From positions 1-64,000 of the forward strand of contig JADJMG010000003.1 in assembly GCA_016709725.1 (NCBI GenBank): a stretch of DNA of 64,000 bases, written 5' to 3'. The DNA comes from Bacteroidota bacterium. GTDB lineage: Bacteria > Bacteroidota > Bacteroidia > AKYH767-A > OLB10. How positions within the stretch are numbered: the stretch's first letter is position 1; each line of letters begins with the position of its first letter. Both the position numbers and the translations under genes were made by a program. The notes under the pieces are model-generated. The model did no database searches and was not told the DNA's origin. It saw only the letters and a list, made by a program, of their open reading frames with translations. Below, one piece after another: positions 9,292-18,606 of the stretch.

Positions 9292-9507
9292 TTTGTTAAC
9301 TGATTTGAAAGTTTGGTTACACTACATCCGTTAAAATACTCCGCATTATTTCTAAATGACGAGCATCCAAGTACCACCTGTGTATTATCTATTCCAAGAG
9401 GATAAAAAAATAGTATTTTTAATACTTGGATTTGCCACTAAATTTATCTGAGCCTCTGCCAGAGGCAAGTTGAAAAAAACTAGTATAAAAGCAATGAAAG
9501 GTCTCAT
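9288..9507 (-). pseudogene. remnant of a paralogue of the preceding T9SS protein
   Basis: A signal peptide at 9507 (MRPFIAFILVFFNLPLAEAQ) is followed by INLVANPSIKNT, matching the INLIPNNSFEDT start of the neighbouring gene. A stop comes within 20 residues. A second scrap in another frame, AEYFNGCS near 9340, matches SPDFFHSC of the neighbour. The middle is missing or scrambled and no C-terminal sorting domain remains. It is best read as a tandem duplicate lost by deletion and frameshift. Confidence 0.55.
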
Positions 9508-9714
9508 AAGAGAATAATTAGGAATACAAATCAAATGTAAATAAAGATTTGAATTTTCAAATATATTAAAATGTAAAATTCGTATATTGTTGAAATTCAA
9601 TTACAATAAATCATGTAAATCATATTTTGTTGCCTCCTATACGGTTGCTATCTTTAGAATCACGAAAATATTTTTTATTTTCAGAAATGCATCAGAAGAA
9701 ATGCACAAGTTGAG

Positions 9715-10515
9715 TTATCCTAAGTTTCCGCCTATCCGATTGAAAATAGAAAAAGGAGTCCAATCTCGTTTTGCTCCCAACCGCATTCTCTTTGCTTTTC
9801 TAAAAAATTCGAAAGAATGCTGCATCATAAATTGCAGCGCAAAAGTATTTTCAATAGGAAATACTACTTTGTCGTTTTTACTAAGATGTAATTTTAATAA
9901 TTCAATTCCTGCCGATGGGTGTTCAGCTAAAATGATTCCTTCTCCAAAGGTGGGTAAGTAAAATCCCTGTACTCGATCATTTTCTAAATATACAATTCCA
10001 GAATTACAATGTTCCGTTAAATGTGGGAGCCGATTTTCGGAAGAAAGTTTTTTATCCAATTGGCAAAGTTGATCAAAGTACTTTTCTTGAAATAGTATAA
10101 CATTATTGGATCGTACAAACTTATCTTTTAGCAACACATCTTTATAAAACAAGTATTCAGTTTCCGTAACAAATTCCAATTTCGAATACACAGGTGCACC
10201 CATATCGGTAGCTATTAAAAAGATTGTGGAGGTTTTAAGGCCTTCCGCAATTTTTATCAAGTGCTTGGTGATGGTTGTTCCGTGTCCTTGATTGCGAAAA
10301 TCGGGATGTACGATAATATGTCCTAACCAAGCTACATCATCATGAATAATAGCACAGCCTACGCCAATAATTTTATCCTCATTCGTGAGTTTGATGGGGA
10401 AACAAAAATTAGATGCAAGATAGAATTGAAAAGGAATTTTAGTATCTGTCCAGTCTGGGGGACGCAACTCATCTAAAACGGGAATATCGGAATGCGTAAA
10501 AGGAGAGAAACGCAT
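9715..10515 (-). CDS. GNAT family N-acetyltransferase (two-domain)
   Basis: 266 residues. The N-terminal half is a GNAT fold: beta4 WLGHIIVHPDFRNQGHGTTI carries the acetyl-CoA pyrophosphate loop (R-x-x-G-x-G form, about residues 75-85), followed by a long helix and a GAPVYSKLEF strand. The C-terminal half (about 140-266) is a second, degenerate GNAT-like domain as in DUF1248/Acetyltransf_18 proteins. The acceptor is unknown. It follows the SIMPL gene by 9 bp and is probably cotranscribed with it. Confidence 0.85.
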   Translation of the reverse strand: MRFSPFTHSDIPVLDELRPPDWTDTKIPFQFYLASNFCFPIKLTNEDKIIGVGCAIIHDDVAWLGHIIVHPDFRNQGHGTTITKHLIKIAEGLKTSTIFLIATDMGAPVYSKLEFVTETEYLFYKDVLLKDKFVRSNNVILFQEKYFDQLCQLDKKLSSENRLPHLTEHCNSGIVYLENDRVQGFYLPTFGEGIILAEHPSAGIELLKLHLSKNDKVVFPIENTFALQFMMQHSFEFFRKAKRMRLGAKRDWTPFSIFNRIGGNLG

Positions 10516-10524
10516 GAATAAAAA

Positions 10525-11256
10525 TTAATTAGTTTCATAATCTAGCGTTACGGTAATCGTTGCTGTTTTTCTTTTTGATGTGGTATTAAAGGAGCCACCC
10601 CAACTGTATTCTTCCGAAGAATTTTGTGCTACGATTTGAAAAACGCCCATATCTGCATTTTTTAATTTTCCAACGCGAGCCCCTGCATTTTCTGCAATTT
10701 TTGAAGCGCGAACATTAGCATCTTTTGTTGCTTCGGCAATCATCTCAATTTTTAATTCAGCCAACTTCGTATAATAGTATTGTGGATTGTTGGAGTAAAA
10801 TTCAATGCCCGTATTGATAAGTTCACTCACTTCTCGTGAAATATTTTCAACCTTATCCACTTCGTACGATTCAATCTGTACATCTTGTCGCAAACGATAA
10901 CCCGTAAAAATGGAACTGACACGATTGCCTCTATTATCGAAGGACTCGTCAAACTCTTTTACAATATCTACTGCGGAAAAAATCATATTCTCTGGTTTCA
11001 GTCCTTTCGCAATCATGTACTTTCGAATGTTCTCGCGGTCTTTATCGAGTTGTGCATAGGCATCCTTTAGTTCTAAACTCTTTTTTCCAAACGAGCCTGA
11101 CCAAACAATCAGATCAGAAACAAAACTCTTGCTCCCCAATCCGGTGACCGAAATGTTGTTGCTGGATTTGTTTCTATTCATAAAGGCATTCGAAAAGAGA
11201 AATGCAGAAAGGACAATGGCGATTGCAAGTGAGATACTGCCGGCGTATGATTTCAT
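10525..11256 (-). CDS. SIMPL (DUF541) domain protein, membrane-anchored
   Basis: 243 residues. One N-terminal membrane segment (about 6-24) precedes a SIMPL domain: ISVTGLGSKSF, DAYAQLDKDRENIRKYM, GYRLRQDVQIESYEVDKVE, and the final helix-strand EATKDANVRASKIAENAGARVG that is diagnostic for the family. SIMPL proteins are periplasmic oligomeric proteins linked to oxidative-stress tolerance (YggE) in other bacteria; no enzymatic role is established. It heads a two-gene unit with the GNAT gene. Confidence 0.9.
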   Translation of the reverse strand: MKSYAGSISLAIAIVLSAFLFSNAFMNRNKSSNNISVTGLGSKSFVSDLIVWSGSFGKKSLELKDAYAQLDKDRENIRKYMIAKGLKPENMIFSAVDIVKEFDESFDNRGNRVSSIFTGYRLRQDVQIESYEVDKVENISREVSELINTGIEFYSNNPQYYYTKLAELKIEMIAEATKDANVRASKIAENAGARVGKLKNADMGVFQIVAQNSSEEYSWGGSFNTTSKRKTATITVTLDYETN

Positions 11257-11330
11257 AGAGGAATTAGTGAAGATATAATTTAGAATTTAAGTAAGGATAG
11301 GTAAACGTTAAAATTTATACTCTTATTATG

Positions 11331-11759
11331 CTAAGCATTTTTTAATTTCTCGATATCGAGTTTTCTCATCTTGAAGAGTTCTATGGACACCCGCTCTGCC
11401 CTTTGTGGATCCGCGAAGAGTTCACCAATTATCGCAGGAACTACTTGCCACGAAACGCCAAATTTATCTTTCAACCATCCGCACATACTTTCTTCTCCGC
11501 CCTCACAAAGTTTCTCCCAGAAATAATCGATCTCGAATTGAGAATCGCAATTGATAACAAAAGAAACCGCTTCATTGAATTTGTATTTTGGACCGCCATT
11601 CAACAGCATAAATTTCGTATCATTAATCTCCATCATAAGAACCAAGGGATTCACGCTCGTTATGGTTGCATTGGAAAATATGGAACAATAAAACGCAGCA
11701 GCTTCTTTGGCCTTTCCATCCATCCAAAGACAAGGATAAATACTGTGATTTAGTTTCAT
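11331..11759 (-). CDS. VOC family protein (PhnB / 3-demethylubiquinone methyltransferase-like fold)
   Basis: 142 residues from the ATG at 11757-11759, which overlaps the stop of the upstream VOC gene (ATGA); an extended start at 11771 is possible but less likely. The paired beta-alpha-beta-beta-beta modules are visible: IYPCLWMDGKAKEAAAFYCS, LMMEINDTKFMLLNGGP, then SFVINCDSQFEIDYFWEKL and GWLKDKFGVSWQVVP. The last is the signature of the PhnB-like subgroup. Substrate unknown; such proteins occur in pairs in Bacteroidota. Confidence 0.85.
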   Translation of the reverse strand: MKLNHSIYPCLWMDGKAKEAAAFYCSIFSNATITSVNPLVLMMEINDTKFMLLNGGPKYKFNEAVSFVINCDSQFEIDYFWEKLCEGGEESMCGWLKDKFGVSWQVVPAIIGELFADPQRAERVSIELFKMRKLDIEKLKNA

Positions 11760-12194
11760 GAGTTTGCACAATTAAACATCCACTGCACCCCAAACTTATC
11801 TTTACAACTTCCAAAGTAAGCTCCCCAGAACATATCTTGCAATTCCATTTCTACTTTTCCTCCTGCAGAAAGTTTATCGAACAATTTTTTAGTTTCTTCT
11901 CTAGTATCTGGCTCCAGATTAATGTACATATTGTTCCCAACGTTCACCGTAAATCCCATCGATTCTGGGAGCATCGGTTCCCATGATGACATGTCCACCA
12001 AGAATAGCGAGCTCGACATGCATCACCAATTTTTTATCTTCTTCTGGCATGGGTGGCATCGCATCATCCATGGGAATTTCGCCAAAGCGATTGATCCCAT
12101 CTCCAAGAAATTCTCCGCCAAAAACGGATTTATAAAATAAAAAAGCTTCCTCGGTTTGTCGAGGGAAATTTAAGTAGGTGCTTGTACGTGCCAT
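11756..12194 (-). pseudogene. VOC family (glyoxalase-fold) protein, one frameshift
   Basis: The ATG at 12192-12194 starts MARTSTYLNFPRQTEEAFLF, a typical PhnB-like VOC first module, intact to GGHVIMGTDAP. The frame then changes at the GGG run 11967-11969 (CCC on the coding strand), and ESMGFTVNVGNNMYINL ... FGSCKDKFGVQWMFNC continues to 11756. Dropping one C gives a full 145-residue protein. The break lies in a homopolymer between two perfectly matching halves, so a sequencing error is the simplest reading. Confidence 0.82.
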
Positions 12195-12247
12195 AAAATG
12201 ATTAATTGTGAATGTAAATATATTTAATTTAAATTGGATATTACCTA

Positions 12248-12565
12248 CTATATAGAAAATTCATAGTCTCTTTCTACTTTACATATTCTCACCTTGAAGG
12301 CAGAATACCATTGTTCACGACCTTTTTTTTGTGCCATGCGATGATCGGTTTGTTGTTTCCATGTTTTTATACTTTCTAAACTACTCCAATAAGAGACAGT
12401 AATTCCAATTTCAGCACGCGCTGATTCAATTCCAAGATAGCCATCTATTTCTTTAGAGAGTTCTTCCATTAAGGTTGCTGTTTTAGAGTATCCATGATCT
12501 CCATCCGTGCGGAGAGAAGTAAAGATAACAGCATAATAGGGCGTTGCAGGTGTTAAAGCGATCAT
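12248..12565 (-). CDS. antibiotic biosynthesis monooxygenase (ABM) domain protein
   Basis: 105 residues forming one ferredoxin-like ABM domain: YYAVIFTSLR (strand 1), a KTATLMEELSKEIDGYLGIE helix-strand, and ISYW-type strand 4 (ITVSYWSSLESIKTWKQ) before a helix HRMAQKKGREQWY. ABM proteins are small dimeric oxygenases or stress proteins (YgiN/heme-degrading type). No specific substrate can be assigned. It is a single gene, apparently with its own promoter. Confidence 0.8.
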   Translation of the reverse strand: MIALTPATPYYAVIFTSLRTDGDHGYSKTATLMEELSKEIDGYLGIESARAEIGITVSYWSSLESIKTWKQQTDHRMAQKKGREQWYSAFKVRICKVERDYEFSI

Positions 12566-12655
12566 CGATTAAGGATTGAATGGTGATAAATAGTTATTTC
12601 AAAAATATTTATTCTTTATCATATAAGAAATGCAATCTGAAAATATTAATGCAAT

Positions 12656-12688
12656 AAAAAAGGTGCTCCATGTAGAAGAGCACCTTTT
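12656..12688 (-). terminator. intrinsic terminator after the DUF1761 gene
   Basis: Strong stem AAGGTGCTC / GAGCACCTT with flanking A and T runs, 17 bp past the stop at 12705. The sequence would work in both directions. Confidence 0.85.
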
Positions 12689-12704
12689 ATCAGTAAATAT
12701 TATA

Positions 12705-13145
12705 TTATCTCCAAGCACTCAATACGCCGCACATCAACATGGCGGTTATTCCCCAATAGCCCAAGTTGATTAGCGCCCACGCTCTTGATCTCATTTCGAA
12801 GATGGCCATGGTTGTAAAAATAGGAAGTAGAACGGTTAGTGTAAATGCGAAACCGTGGAATACCCCGTGTCCAAATGTTACATAACTGTGTCCATCAGGA
12901 GCAGTCGTTTGAAATCCACCATCGGCTCCGCCTGCACCTGTAACCCATCCCCAGAAGAACATCGTTAAAAGAAACGAGGTAAACAAACAGAGAATGTACA
13001 ATGCAGGCTTTGGCCCTTTGCCTAAACTTTCTTTTGTAAATCCATTTGCTTTCATCCAAGCATTTCCCATGATGCTGGGATGATAATAAAGGAATCCCAT
13101 AATCATCGGGATAAGCGTTGAAATGATCAAAGAGAGTGCGTTCAT
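12705..13145 (-). CDS. DUF1761 family membrane protein
   Basis: 146 residues from the ATG at 13143-13145; a longer start at 13175 adds ten unlikely residues. Four hydrophobic segments, with the family's N-terminal signature FLYYHPSIMGNAWMKANGFT just after the first. Integral membrane protein of unknown function, common in Bacteroidota. The gene stands alone, followed by a strong terminator. Confidence 0.85.
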   Translation of the reverse strand: MNALSLIISTLIPMIMGFLYYHPSIMGNAWMKANGFTKESLGKGPKPALYILCLFTSFLLTMFFWGWVTGAGGADGGFQTTAPDGHSYVTFGHGVFHGFAFTLTVLLPIFTTMAIFEMRSRAWALINLGYWGITAMLMCGVLSAWR

Positions 13146-13257
13146 TTTTGTAGGTTGTTTTAAGTTAGAAAACAAATGTAATAAAATATTTATAGGATAG
13201 GAAAAGACAGAATCTAAATGAATAAAAGTCCATTAGTTTATATAAATTGTACCAAAC

Positions 13258-13800
13258 TTATTCATTAACTGTATTTAATTTAACCAAAAATTTTTTAGCA
13301 CAATTCTTAAAATTAGCTGTGTTTAAAGGAAGCTGTTCGGTAATCGAAATTTTCAATTCGTTTTTTAAATCGGGATGTTTTTGCAATAAGTTAAAAAGTG
13401 CCATCATGGAATAGTACTTTGTTGTAACGGAAACCCCCGGTGTATTCAACCAATGGAAAAGTCGATCAACAATTTCTCCCTCTAATTTTTGTGGCAAGTC
13501 ATTCCCGCATATCATGCATTGCTTTGCAAGAGTTCTATCAAAATTAAGAATGTGAATGCGATCGAAGTTTTTAAATCCTTCTACAATGATTTCTTTTGAT
13601 TTACTGGGATCGATCACACTGATGTCGCCCAGTAACCAAGAAAAGCGAGTTGATGTAGGATGTTCTAAATAAAGCACAGAGAATAAATCCTTGAGTGGAA
13701 TTTTCTTCTTTAATATTTTATGAGCAAGGGGAATTCGGTAGTCTGCATAACTACTTCCAATGTGTTTTATGATTTCTTGTTTGATGGATGCAGCACTCAT
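13258..13800 (-). CDS. hypothetical protein, all-helical (HEAT/adaptin-like)
   Basis: 180 residues, no signal peptide or membrane segment. Predicted almost wholly helical, with short helix pairs (IKQEIIKHIG, YRIPLAHKILKK, HPTSTRFSWLLGDI, TLAKQCMICGNDLPQKLEGEIVDRLF, YYSMMALFNLLQKHPDLKNEL) spaced like HEAT repeats. Similar lone proteins occur in Bacteroidota without assigned function. No operon partner is evident. Confidence 0.6.
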   Translation of the reverse strand: MSAASIKQEIIKHIGSSYADYRIPLAHKILKKKIPLKDLFSVLYLEHPTSTRFSWLLGDISVIDPSKSKEIIVEGFKNFDRIHILNFDRTLAKQCMICGNDLPQKLEGEIVDRLFHWLNTPGVSVTTKYYSMMALFNLLQKHPDLKNELKISITEQLPLNTANFKNCAKKFLVKLNTVNE

Positions 13801-13842
13801 GATGTTGAACTAAGCGAAGGTGAGAAAAATGACATTATTGAT

Positions 13843-14226
13843 TTATTGTTTTGAAAGCTTTAAAGGTGAAATCACAATTCGGTATCCATCTGGATCTTTA
13901 ATAGTAATTCCATTTTCTTGCCAATAAGGATTTTTTGCTGCTATTTTTTTGATATTATTTTTTTCGATTCTTACTATTATTTCATTGAAATCGGCTTCGC
14001 TTTCTGGATAAAAAACAAGTAAATCATCTTCATCAAATTGATGATCGACAGACTCTCCTGTTGTAGTAAATTCCAACTGCCAATCCAAATGCTGTATTCC
14101 TAAGAAGACACCATCATAGCCAGCGTGATTTGTAAATTCTCCTAATACATTAAGTCCAAGAATCCGCGTATAAAAGTCAATTATTGGCTTCAAATTGAGT
14201 GTATGTCGAGCAATCCGAAGTTGCAT
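13843..14226 (-). CDS. VOC family protein (glyoxalase/bleomycin-resistance fold)
   Basis: 127 residues. Starts with LRIARHTLNLKPIIDFYTRILG, the usual first helix of a VOC module, then GVFLGIQHLDWQLEFT and the ending KNPYWQENGITIKDPDGYRIVIS, the second-module metal-site strand motif. A YycE-like subgroup is likely. Substrate unknown. Independent of the PhnB-like pair 2 kb away. Confidence 0.85.
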   Translation of the reverse strand: MQLRIARHTLNLKPIIDFYTRILGLNVLGEFTNHAGYDGVFLGIQHLDWQLEFTTTGESVDHQFDEDDLLVFYPESEADFNEIIVRIEKNNIKKIAAKNPYWQENGITIKDPDGYRIVISPLKLSKQ

Positions 14227-14267
14227 AATTTAAAATAGTTAGCTGCAAGACTTTATCATAATTCTTT

Positions 14268-14681
14268 TTATCTGTTTCTTGTCGCCATTTTCCCTGCTAA
14301 CCATCCCATGGGAATGTAAGCTAAAGCCAAGTCTACAATGTTAAACCACATCGGAGCAGGAAGCATATATACAGCCATTATTCCACCGATCAAGAAAACA
14401 CACCCAATAGCAATGGCAAATCTCATTTTATTATTGGCGGCGATGAGTGCAGCCACGAGCGCTCCTATAAATGTACCCAGTGCATGTGCTAGCCATGGCA
14501 TTAGAAAGTTGATGGGGGTGAATAAATGCATGGAAGCTTTCAACCCCTCCATCGTTTTTAAATCAGCTCCTTCTGGTGGAGGAATGATGGATCCGCTGAT
14601 TTGGATGATAGCGCCATTGACAATACTTCCAATGACAAGTCCGAGAATGACGGCAAGAATATTTCTTAAAGTGGAATTCAT
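14268..14681 (-). CDS. four-TM hypothetical membrane protein
   Basis: 137 residues from ATG 14679-14681 (an ATG two codons upstream is also possible). Four transmembrane helices with glycine zippers (ILAVILGLVIGSIVNGAII; ALGTFIGALVAALIAA; FAIAIGCVFLIGGIMAVYM; ALAYIPMGWLAGKMA) and an exposed loop IIPPPEGADLKTMEGLKASM. Found widely in Bacteroidota as an uncharacterised protein. The downstream neighbour on the strand is a VOC gene after a 41 bp gap. Confidence 0.7.
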   Translation of the reverse strand: MNSTLRNILAVILGLVIGSIVNGAIIQISGSIIPPPEGADLKTMEGLKASMHLFTPINFLMPWLAHALGTFIGALVAALIAANNKMRFAIAIGCVFLIGGIMAVYMLPAPMWFNIVDLALAYIPMGWLAGKMATRNR

Positions 14682-14806
14682 TTGCAAGTTGATTTTAGTG
14701 AATATAAATGAGTAAGACGAGTAACATCCATACGAATAAGTGAAGTAGTAACCTCTTTTATTCTTTAGGTAAAAATACTAATATTATTTATTCACCAAAA
14801 TGTAGA

Positions 14807-15979
14807 CTATATTCCACTAAGCCTTCCTGCATGTACTCTTTCCAATTCCTCTCGTTTCCATTTATTAATCATCTCCTGACTAATTTCAGCTTCAGCCTCT
14901 TTAAATCGACGGGTGTAATTCTTTTTATTCGCTATTTCCTGCTCTAATGCATAGTTGCCCGTTTGTTTAGCAAGTTCCAATTTCTCAAAGCTCAATTGAC
15001 TTCGCAAGGTCATTTGTTCAATGCGTTCAATTTGAAAAATATGTTCGTCGTTTTCTAGAATATCATCATACGGACCGCGAGAAGAAAGTAGCTTTACGAG
15101 AACAGGCGCCATTTCAATAGCTAGGAATAATAGCATAATGAAAATGCTTGCTATGGAAATGGTAGCACTTTTGTTTGAAACATTTCCTAAAGCATCTAGC
15201 CGTTTATCAAAACCATCATAAGCCCCTCTAACAATAGATGATTTTAAGCCTTCAATGGTTGCTGCGGTTTTGTCTAACTCTTTTTGTTTTGATTGAATGA
15301 GCGGAAGATTGTTCTCCGATAAATTACTTAATTCCTGTTGTGCTTTTTCGGCATCTGCTTTTTTAATTTTGTAGATGGTTGCAGCCCCGCGTTTATTGGA
15401 TCCTCCACTTCCATCCGCTTCTACACGTGCAATTTCGTCTAGGCGGTCGCGTTGTAAAGTAGCTTGCGTTAGTTCTCCTTTCAATGATTTTATTTGTGAT
15501 GCAAGGGTAGCCATCTCCGCTGTGTACCGACTTGTCAACGTTGTTTCTTGAAGCTTGATGTCTTTTTGCTTCATGATTTCCAATTCATACTCGATGGAAG
15601 TATGAAAGATTTGAAGCTCCAACGGTTTTGAAATCACGAAGGCAATCACGGCAGCCAAAATAATTCGCGGAGTGGCCATCTTAAATTCATTCCAGAATCC
15701 TCCTCCCTTTTTCATGCTCGAAACGATGTAACGGTCGAGGTTAAAAATCATTGCACCCCAAATACATCCAAAAATTACAGCTGCAAAAATTCTCCAGAGC
15801 AAAGCCATGTCGTTAAAAATAAAATAGAGTGCATAGCCTCCAGAAATCGCAGCGAAGAGTCCGGTGAAAAAGACAGTAGCACCCATGCCTATATATTTTG
15901 AATGTTCGGTAGGTGTTTTTTGGAGGATCTCTTGGTTCACTCCGGAGCAGAACCAAAAGAAGTTTTTCAATTTTTCCAT
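14807..15979 (-). CDS. DUF4407 domain membrane protein
   Basis: 390 residues. N-terminal FFWFCSGVNQEILQKTPTEH is the DUF4407 opening. Four membrane helices follow in pairs (about 33-75, 105-125, 275-295) flanking a long periplasmic or cytoplasmic coiled coil (about 140-260, rich in K/E/Q heptads) and a C-terminal charged helix. Function unknown. The size and layout match the family closely. It is preceded by a 250 bp intergenic region with repeat-like sequence. Confidence 0.88.
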   Translation of the reverse strand: MEKLKNFFWFCSGVNQEILQKTPTEHSKYIGMGATVFFTGLFAAISGGYALYFIFNDMALLWRIFAAVIFGCIWGAMIFNLDRYIVSSMKKGGGFWNEFKMATPRIILAAVIAFVISKPLELQIFHTSIEYELEIMKQKDIKLQETTLTSRYTAEMATLASQIKSLKGELTQATLQRDRLDEIARVEADGSGGSNKRGAATIYKIKKADAEKAQQELSNLSENNLPLIQSKQKELDKTAATIEGLKSSIVRGAYDGFDKRLDALGNVSNKSATISIASIFIMLLFLAIEMAPVLVKLLSSRGPYDDILENDEHIFQIERIEQMTLRSQLSFEKLELAKQTGNYALEQEIANKKNYTRRFKEAEAEISQEMINKWKREELERVHAGRLSGI

Positions 15980-16089
15980 GTTGGGGGTTGTTTAGGAAGG
16001 GGAGAATGGAATCTCCTACTGAAATTTAAAATACCTAACGCAATATGGATTGTAAATATTGATCTAAAGGGAAATTATCTTACTCAAGC

Positions 16090-16225
16090 AACGAAAGTCG
16101 AAGCCGAAAGGAGCTGCTGGCTGCTAGCTTCTAGCTTCAATTTTTTTCGTGGCGAATAATTTAAGTCCGGATATTTTTTCCGCTGCGCCCGTTGCCTAAA
16201 CGCTGCTACCGTTGCGTTTAAAAGG
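16090..16225. repeat. repeat-like intergenic block
   Basis: Upstream of the DUF4407 gene the sequence carries short tandem units (GCTGCTGGCTGCTAGC, then CTTCTAGCTTC) and two near-copies of CGCTGC...CGTTGC within 40 bp. No coding potential. Such AGC/TAG-rich blocks recur between genes in Bacteroidota; here it is only recorded as low-complexity repeat. Confidence 0.35.
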
Positions 16226-16238
16226 TCAGCTCTTATTG

Positions 16239-17072
16239 CTATTTACTTTTCTTATGTAGGTTAATATTTGCCCCCAATTCAAAATTAAATTGTGTAAAGA
16301 AAAAATGTTGACTCGCATTATCCGCTTTATTATTGGTAGTTCGAATGTCTGGCATATTGATGTATCCACCTTTTAATTCGGTTTGTAAAAAGAGCCAATT
16401 ATTATAAGTTAAATTCAATCCAACCAAAGCTCCTAAACCATATCCTGAGAGATGAAACTGATCATATCTTTCTTTACTGAGTAAAGTGGTGTTGGTTCTA
16501 GGTACCAAAACACCGAAACCAAAGCCTTCGGTTGCGTTTAATTTGAATCTCTTGTACGTAATTAAATTATCAAATCTTCTGATGTCTGTATTGATATAAT
16601 TCAATCCATCGGTATGTTCAAATTGTAAAAAGTCTTTGGAGAGCGTAATATCTTCATTCGAATAGAGTCCTTCATAATGCGCAACGGTATCAGAAATTCC
16701 GCCATTAATTTTCACGGTTTGATTTTGCTTCATTACATATTTCATATGATCATCACCTATGGTGATACTCCAATGTTCGTTGAAGAAGTAGCCTACTCTA
16801 AAATTATATTGCGGAATGGTGAACCGAGAAGGATTTAAATACGGATCGGCCGCGAGATGAGAAGGACGATCTTTCGCCACTACATTGTTTAATGTAAAGT
16901 CATAATTCGCGCCATTGAAATGGATATCGGAAGTTGTGAACCATGCCCTGTTCCATCCAAAGTAAACGAAAAACTTTCCTTTTTGATGGTATGGCTCTTT
17001 AACGGGAGGTTCTTGAGAAAAAGCAAATGAGGATATTAATAAGAAGCTGTAGAAGATGGTCTTGAATTTCAT
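16239..17072 (-). CDS. outer-membrane beta-barrel-like hypothetical protein
   Basis: 277 residues from ATG 17070-17072, chosen because it places the signal peptide (MKFKTIFYSFLLISSFAFSQ) at the N-terminus. The mature part alternates hydrophobic and polar residues with aromatic girdles (GKFFVYFGWNRAWF; YNFRVGYFFNEHWSITIGDD; FGFGVLVPRTN; FFFTQFNFELGANINLH), as in 8-12-stranded outer membrane proteins. No specific family recognised. Confidence 0.7.
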   Translation of the reverse strand: MKFKTIFYSFLLISSFAFSQEPPVKEPYHQKGKFFVYFGWNRAWFTTSDIHFNGANYDFTLNNVVAKDRPSHLAADPYLNPSRFTIPQYNFRVGYFFNEHWSITIGDDHMKYVMKQNQTVKINGGISDTVAHYEGLYSNEDITLSKDFLQFEHTDGLNYINTDIRRFDNLITYKRFKLNATEGFGFGVLVPRTNTTLLSKERYDQFHLSGYGLGALVGLNLTYNNWLFLQTELKGGYINMPDIRTTNNKADNASQHFFFTQFNFELGANINLHKKSK

Positions 17073-17224
17073 GTAGTTGGGAGTCCTCAATTCTTATTAG
17101 ATGGGAGGGTGCGAATATACTAAATTCAAAAAAATAATTTCTGTTTTATGTCTAGCTAAAAAATTCATCTAAATAAAGGGACAGAGATGAAAAATTTGAG
17201 AGATTCTTAGAGTGGAAAATCAAA

Positions 17225-17255
17225 AAAAAGAGGTCCACTATGTAGACCTCTCAAC
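17225..17255 (-). terminator. intrinsic terminator after the LamG protein gene
   Basis: Stem GAGGTC / GACCTC (extended by adjacent A/T pairing) around a 9-nt loop, followed on the minus strand by a run of seven T. It lies 23 bp past the stop at 17278. Confidence 0.75.
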
Positions 17256-17277
17256 TAATTATTATTTTTGAAGCTGA

Positions 17278-18606
17278 CTATTTCACCAATAGTTTTTGTA
17301 GGGCTGTACCGCCGTTGTTTTTTATTTCAACAAAATAGAGTCCAGGTTGGAATAACGATGTATTTAAATCCATGGAAAGGGTAAATAGAGTGCTGAAGAT
17401 CATTCGACCTTGAATGTCGTATATAGTGGCAACGGCTTTATTAGCATGAGGAGATGTAATAACGCAAGAAGAGGTACAAGGATTAGGCGCCATTGAGAAC
17501 TTTGCTTCTTCATTGTTTTCGTTGATACCAATAGTGGTTATGGTAAAACAAGCCGAAGTATCTGTACAATTTCCTTTTGTAATAATGGCTGCATAACTTC
17601 CATTGGCCGTTGCCGTGAATGTAGAGGAAGTTTGACCTGCGATGAGCGAATAATTGTTATTACAGTCGGCCCATTTGTAGGTAGCGCCCAATTGTTGTGA
17701 AACTAAGATTACTCCACTTTGAAAGACGGTGGTGTTTACACTGTCCATGGTCAATGTAAGTTGCACCGTTGAGTCACAACCTGATGAAGTTGTGAATGTT
17801 TCAAGGTAAACTCCACCTGTTGTTAAAGATTGTGTTCCGAAGTTGTAAGTCGTTCCCTTGCAAATGGTGGCCGACTGTGTGAACACACTATTGATACCCG
17901 TCACCCAATTCGAAGTAGATCCCACTAAAGCGAATCCATTTAAAGTACCGTTATTTGATAAAGTAGATAAGTCAGGCAAAGTAGTGACGCCTGCATTGTT
18001 GCTCCCTGCTGTACCTTCATTAAAACGATAATAGGCTTCCAAATTTGCAGCAGGCAAGCAGAGTTCTGAATTTTTATTGTTGGCAATTTCAGTAGCGGTT
18101 CTTTCATCACTCCAAATACGTACTTCATCTATACTTCCTTGAAAATAATTGATTGAATCATTTCTTCTTCCAATCATAATATTATTCAAAGCACTTGTGG
18201 CGACAGCAACAGAAGGAGTCCCTGAGTTGACCAATGCTCCATTCACATATAATTTTAATGTATTCCCTGTAGAAGAGTAGACCCCAGCAAGATGGTGCCA
18301 AGCTCCAGTAGATAATGCATTGGGTCCACTGACGCCAAAGCCACCTACTTCAATTCTAGGAATTCCATTGATAATATTTAAAGTAAATCGATTTCCAACC
18401 GCCATATCGCCCCAATCCACAATTACTTTTTGAACAGATGAAATGGTGGTGAACTTAATCATCGCTTCCACAGTGCGTGCGCTATTTCCTGTGGGACCAG
18501 GAAAATTGGTAAGTACATAGTCGTTTGTACCATCGAAATTCAACGCATTTTGTGCAGAAGAATTGAAGTTTAAAAAAAGTAGAAATAAAAGAGAGAGTTG
18601 TTTCAT
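17278..18606 (-). CDS. LamG-domain secreted protein with T9SS tail
   Basis: 442 residues: signal peptide (1-18), a concanavalin A-like LamG/laminin G_3 domain (about 20-185: NALNFDGTNDYVLT, WHHLAGVYSSTGNTLKLYVNG, IDEVRIWSDERTATEI), a cysteine-bearing linker resembling a PKD-like 'question' repeat (FTTSSGCDSTVQLTLT), and a T9SS sorting domain (APNPCTSSCVITS ... GLYFVEIKNNGGTALQKLLVK). Likely a cell-surface or released glycan-binding protein. Its ligand cannot be inferred. Confidence 0.88.
   Translation of the reverse strand: MKQLSLLFLLFLNFNSSAQNALNFDGTNDYVLTNFPGPTGNSARTVEAMIKFTTISSVQKVIVDWGDMAVGNRFTLNIINGIPRIEVGGFGVSGPNALSTGAWHHLAGVYSSTGNTLKLYVNGALVNSGTPSVAVATSALNNIMIGRRNDSINYFQGSIDEVRIWSDERTATEIANNKNSELCLPAANLEAYYRFNEGTAGSNNAGVTTLPDLSTLSNNGTLNGFALVGSTSNWVTGINSVFTQSATICKGTTYNFGTQSLTTGGVYLETFTTSSGCDSTVQLTLTMDSVNTTVFQSGVILVSQQLGATYKWADCNNNYSLIAGQTSSTFTATANGSYAAIITKGNCTDTSACFTITTIGINENNEEAKFSMAPNPCTSSCVITSPHANKAVATIYDIQGRMIFSTLFTLSMDLNTSLFQPGLYFVEIKNNGGTALQKLLVK

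Noticed and set aside
9587..9961. Plus-strand open frame antisense to the GNAT gene
   Set aside because: It mirrors the real minus-strand GNAT coding region and shows no signal peptide, domain or own context.
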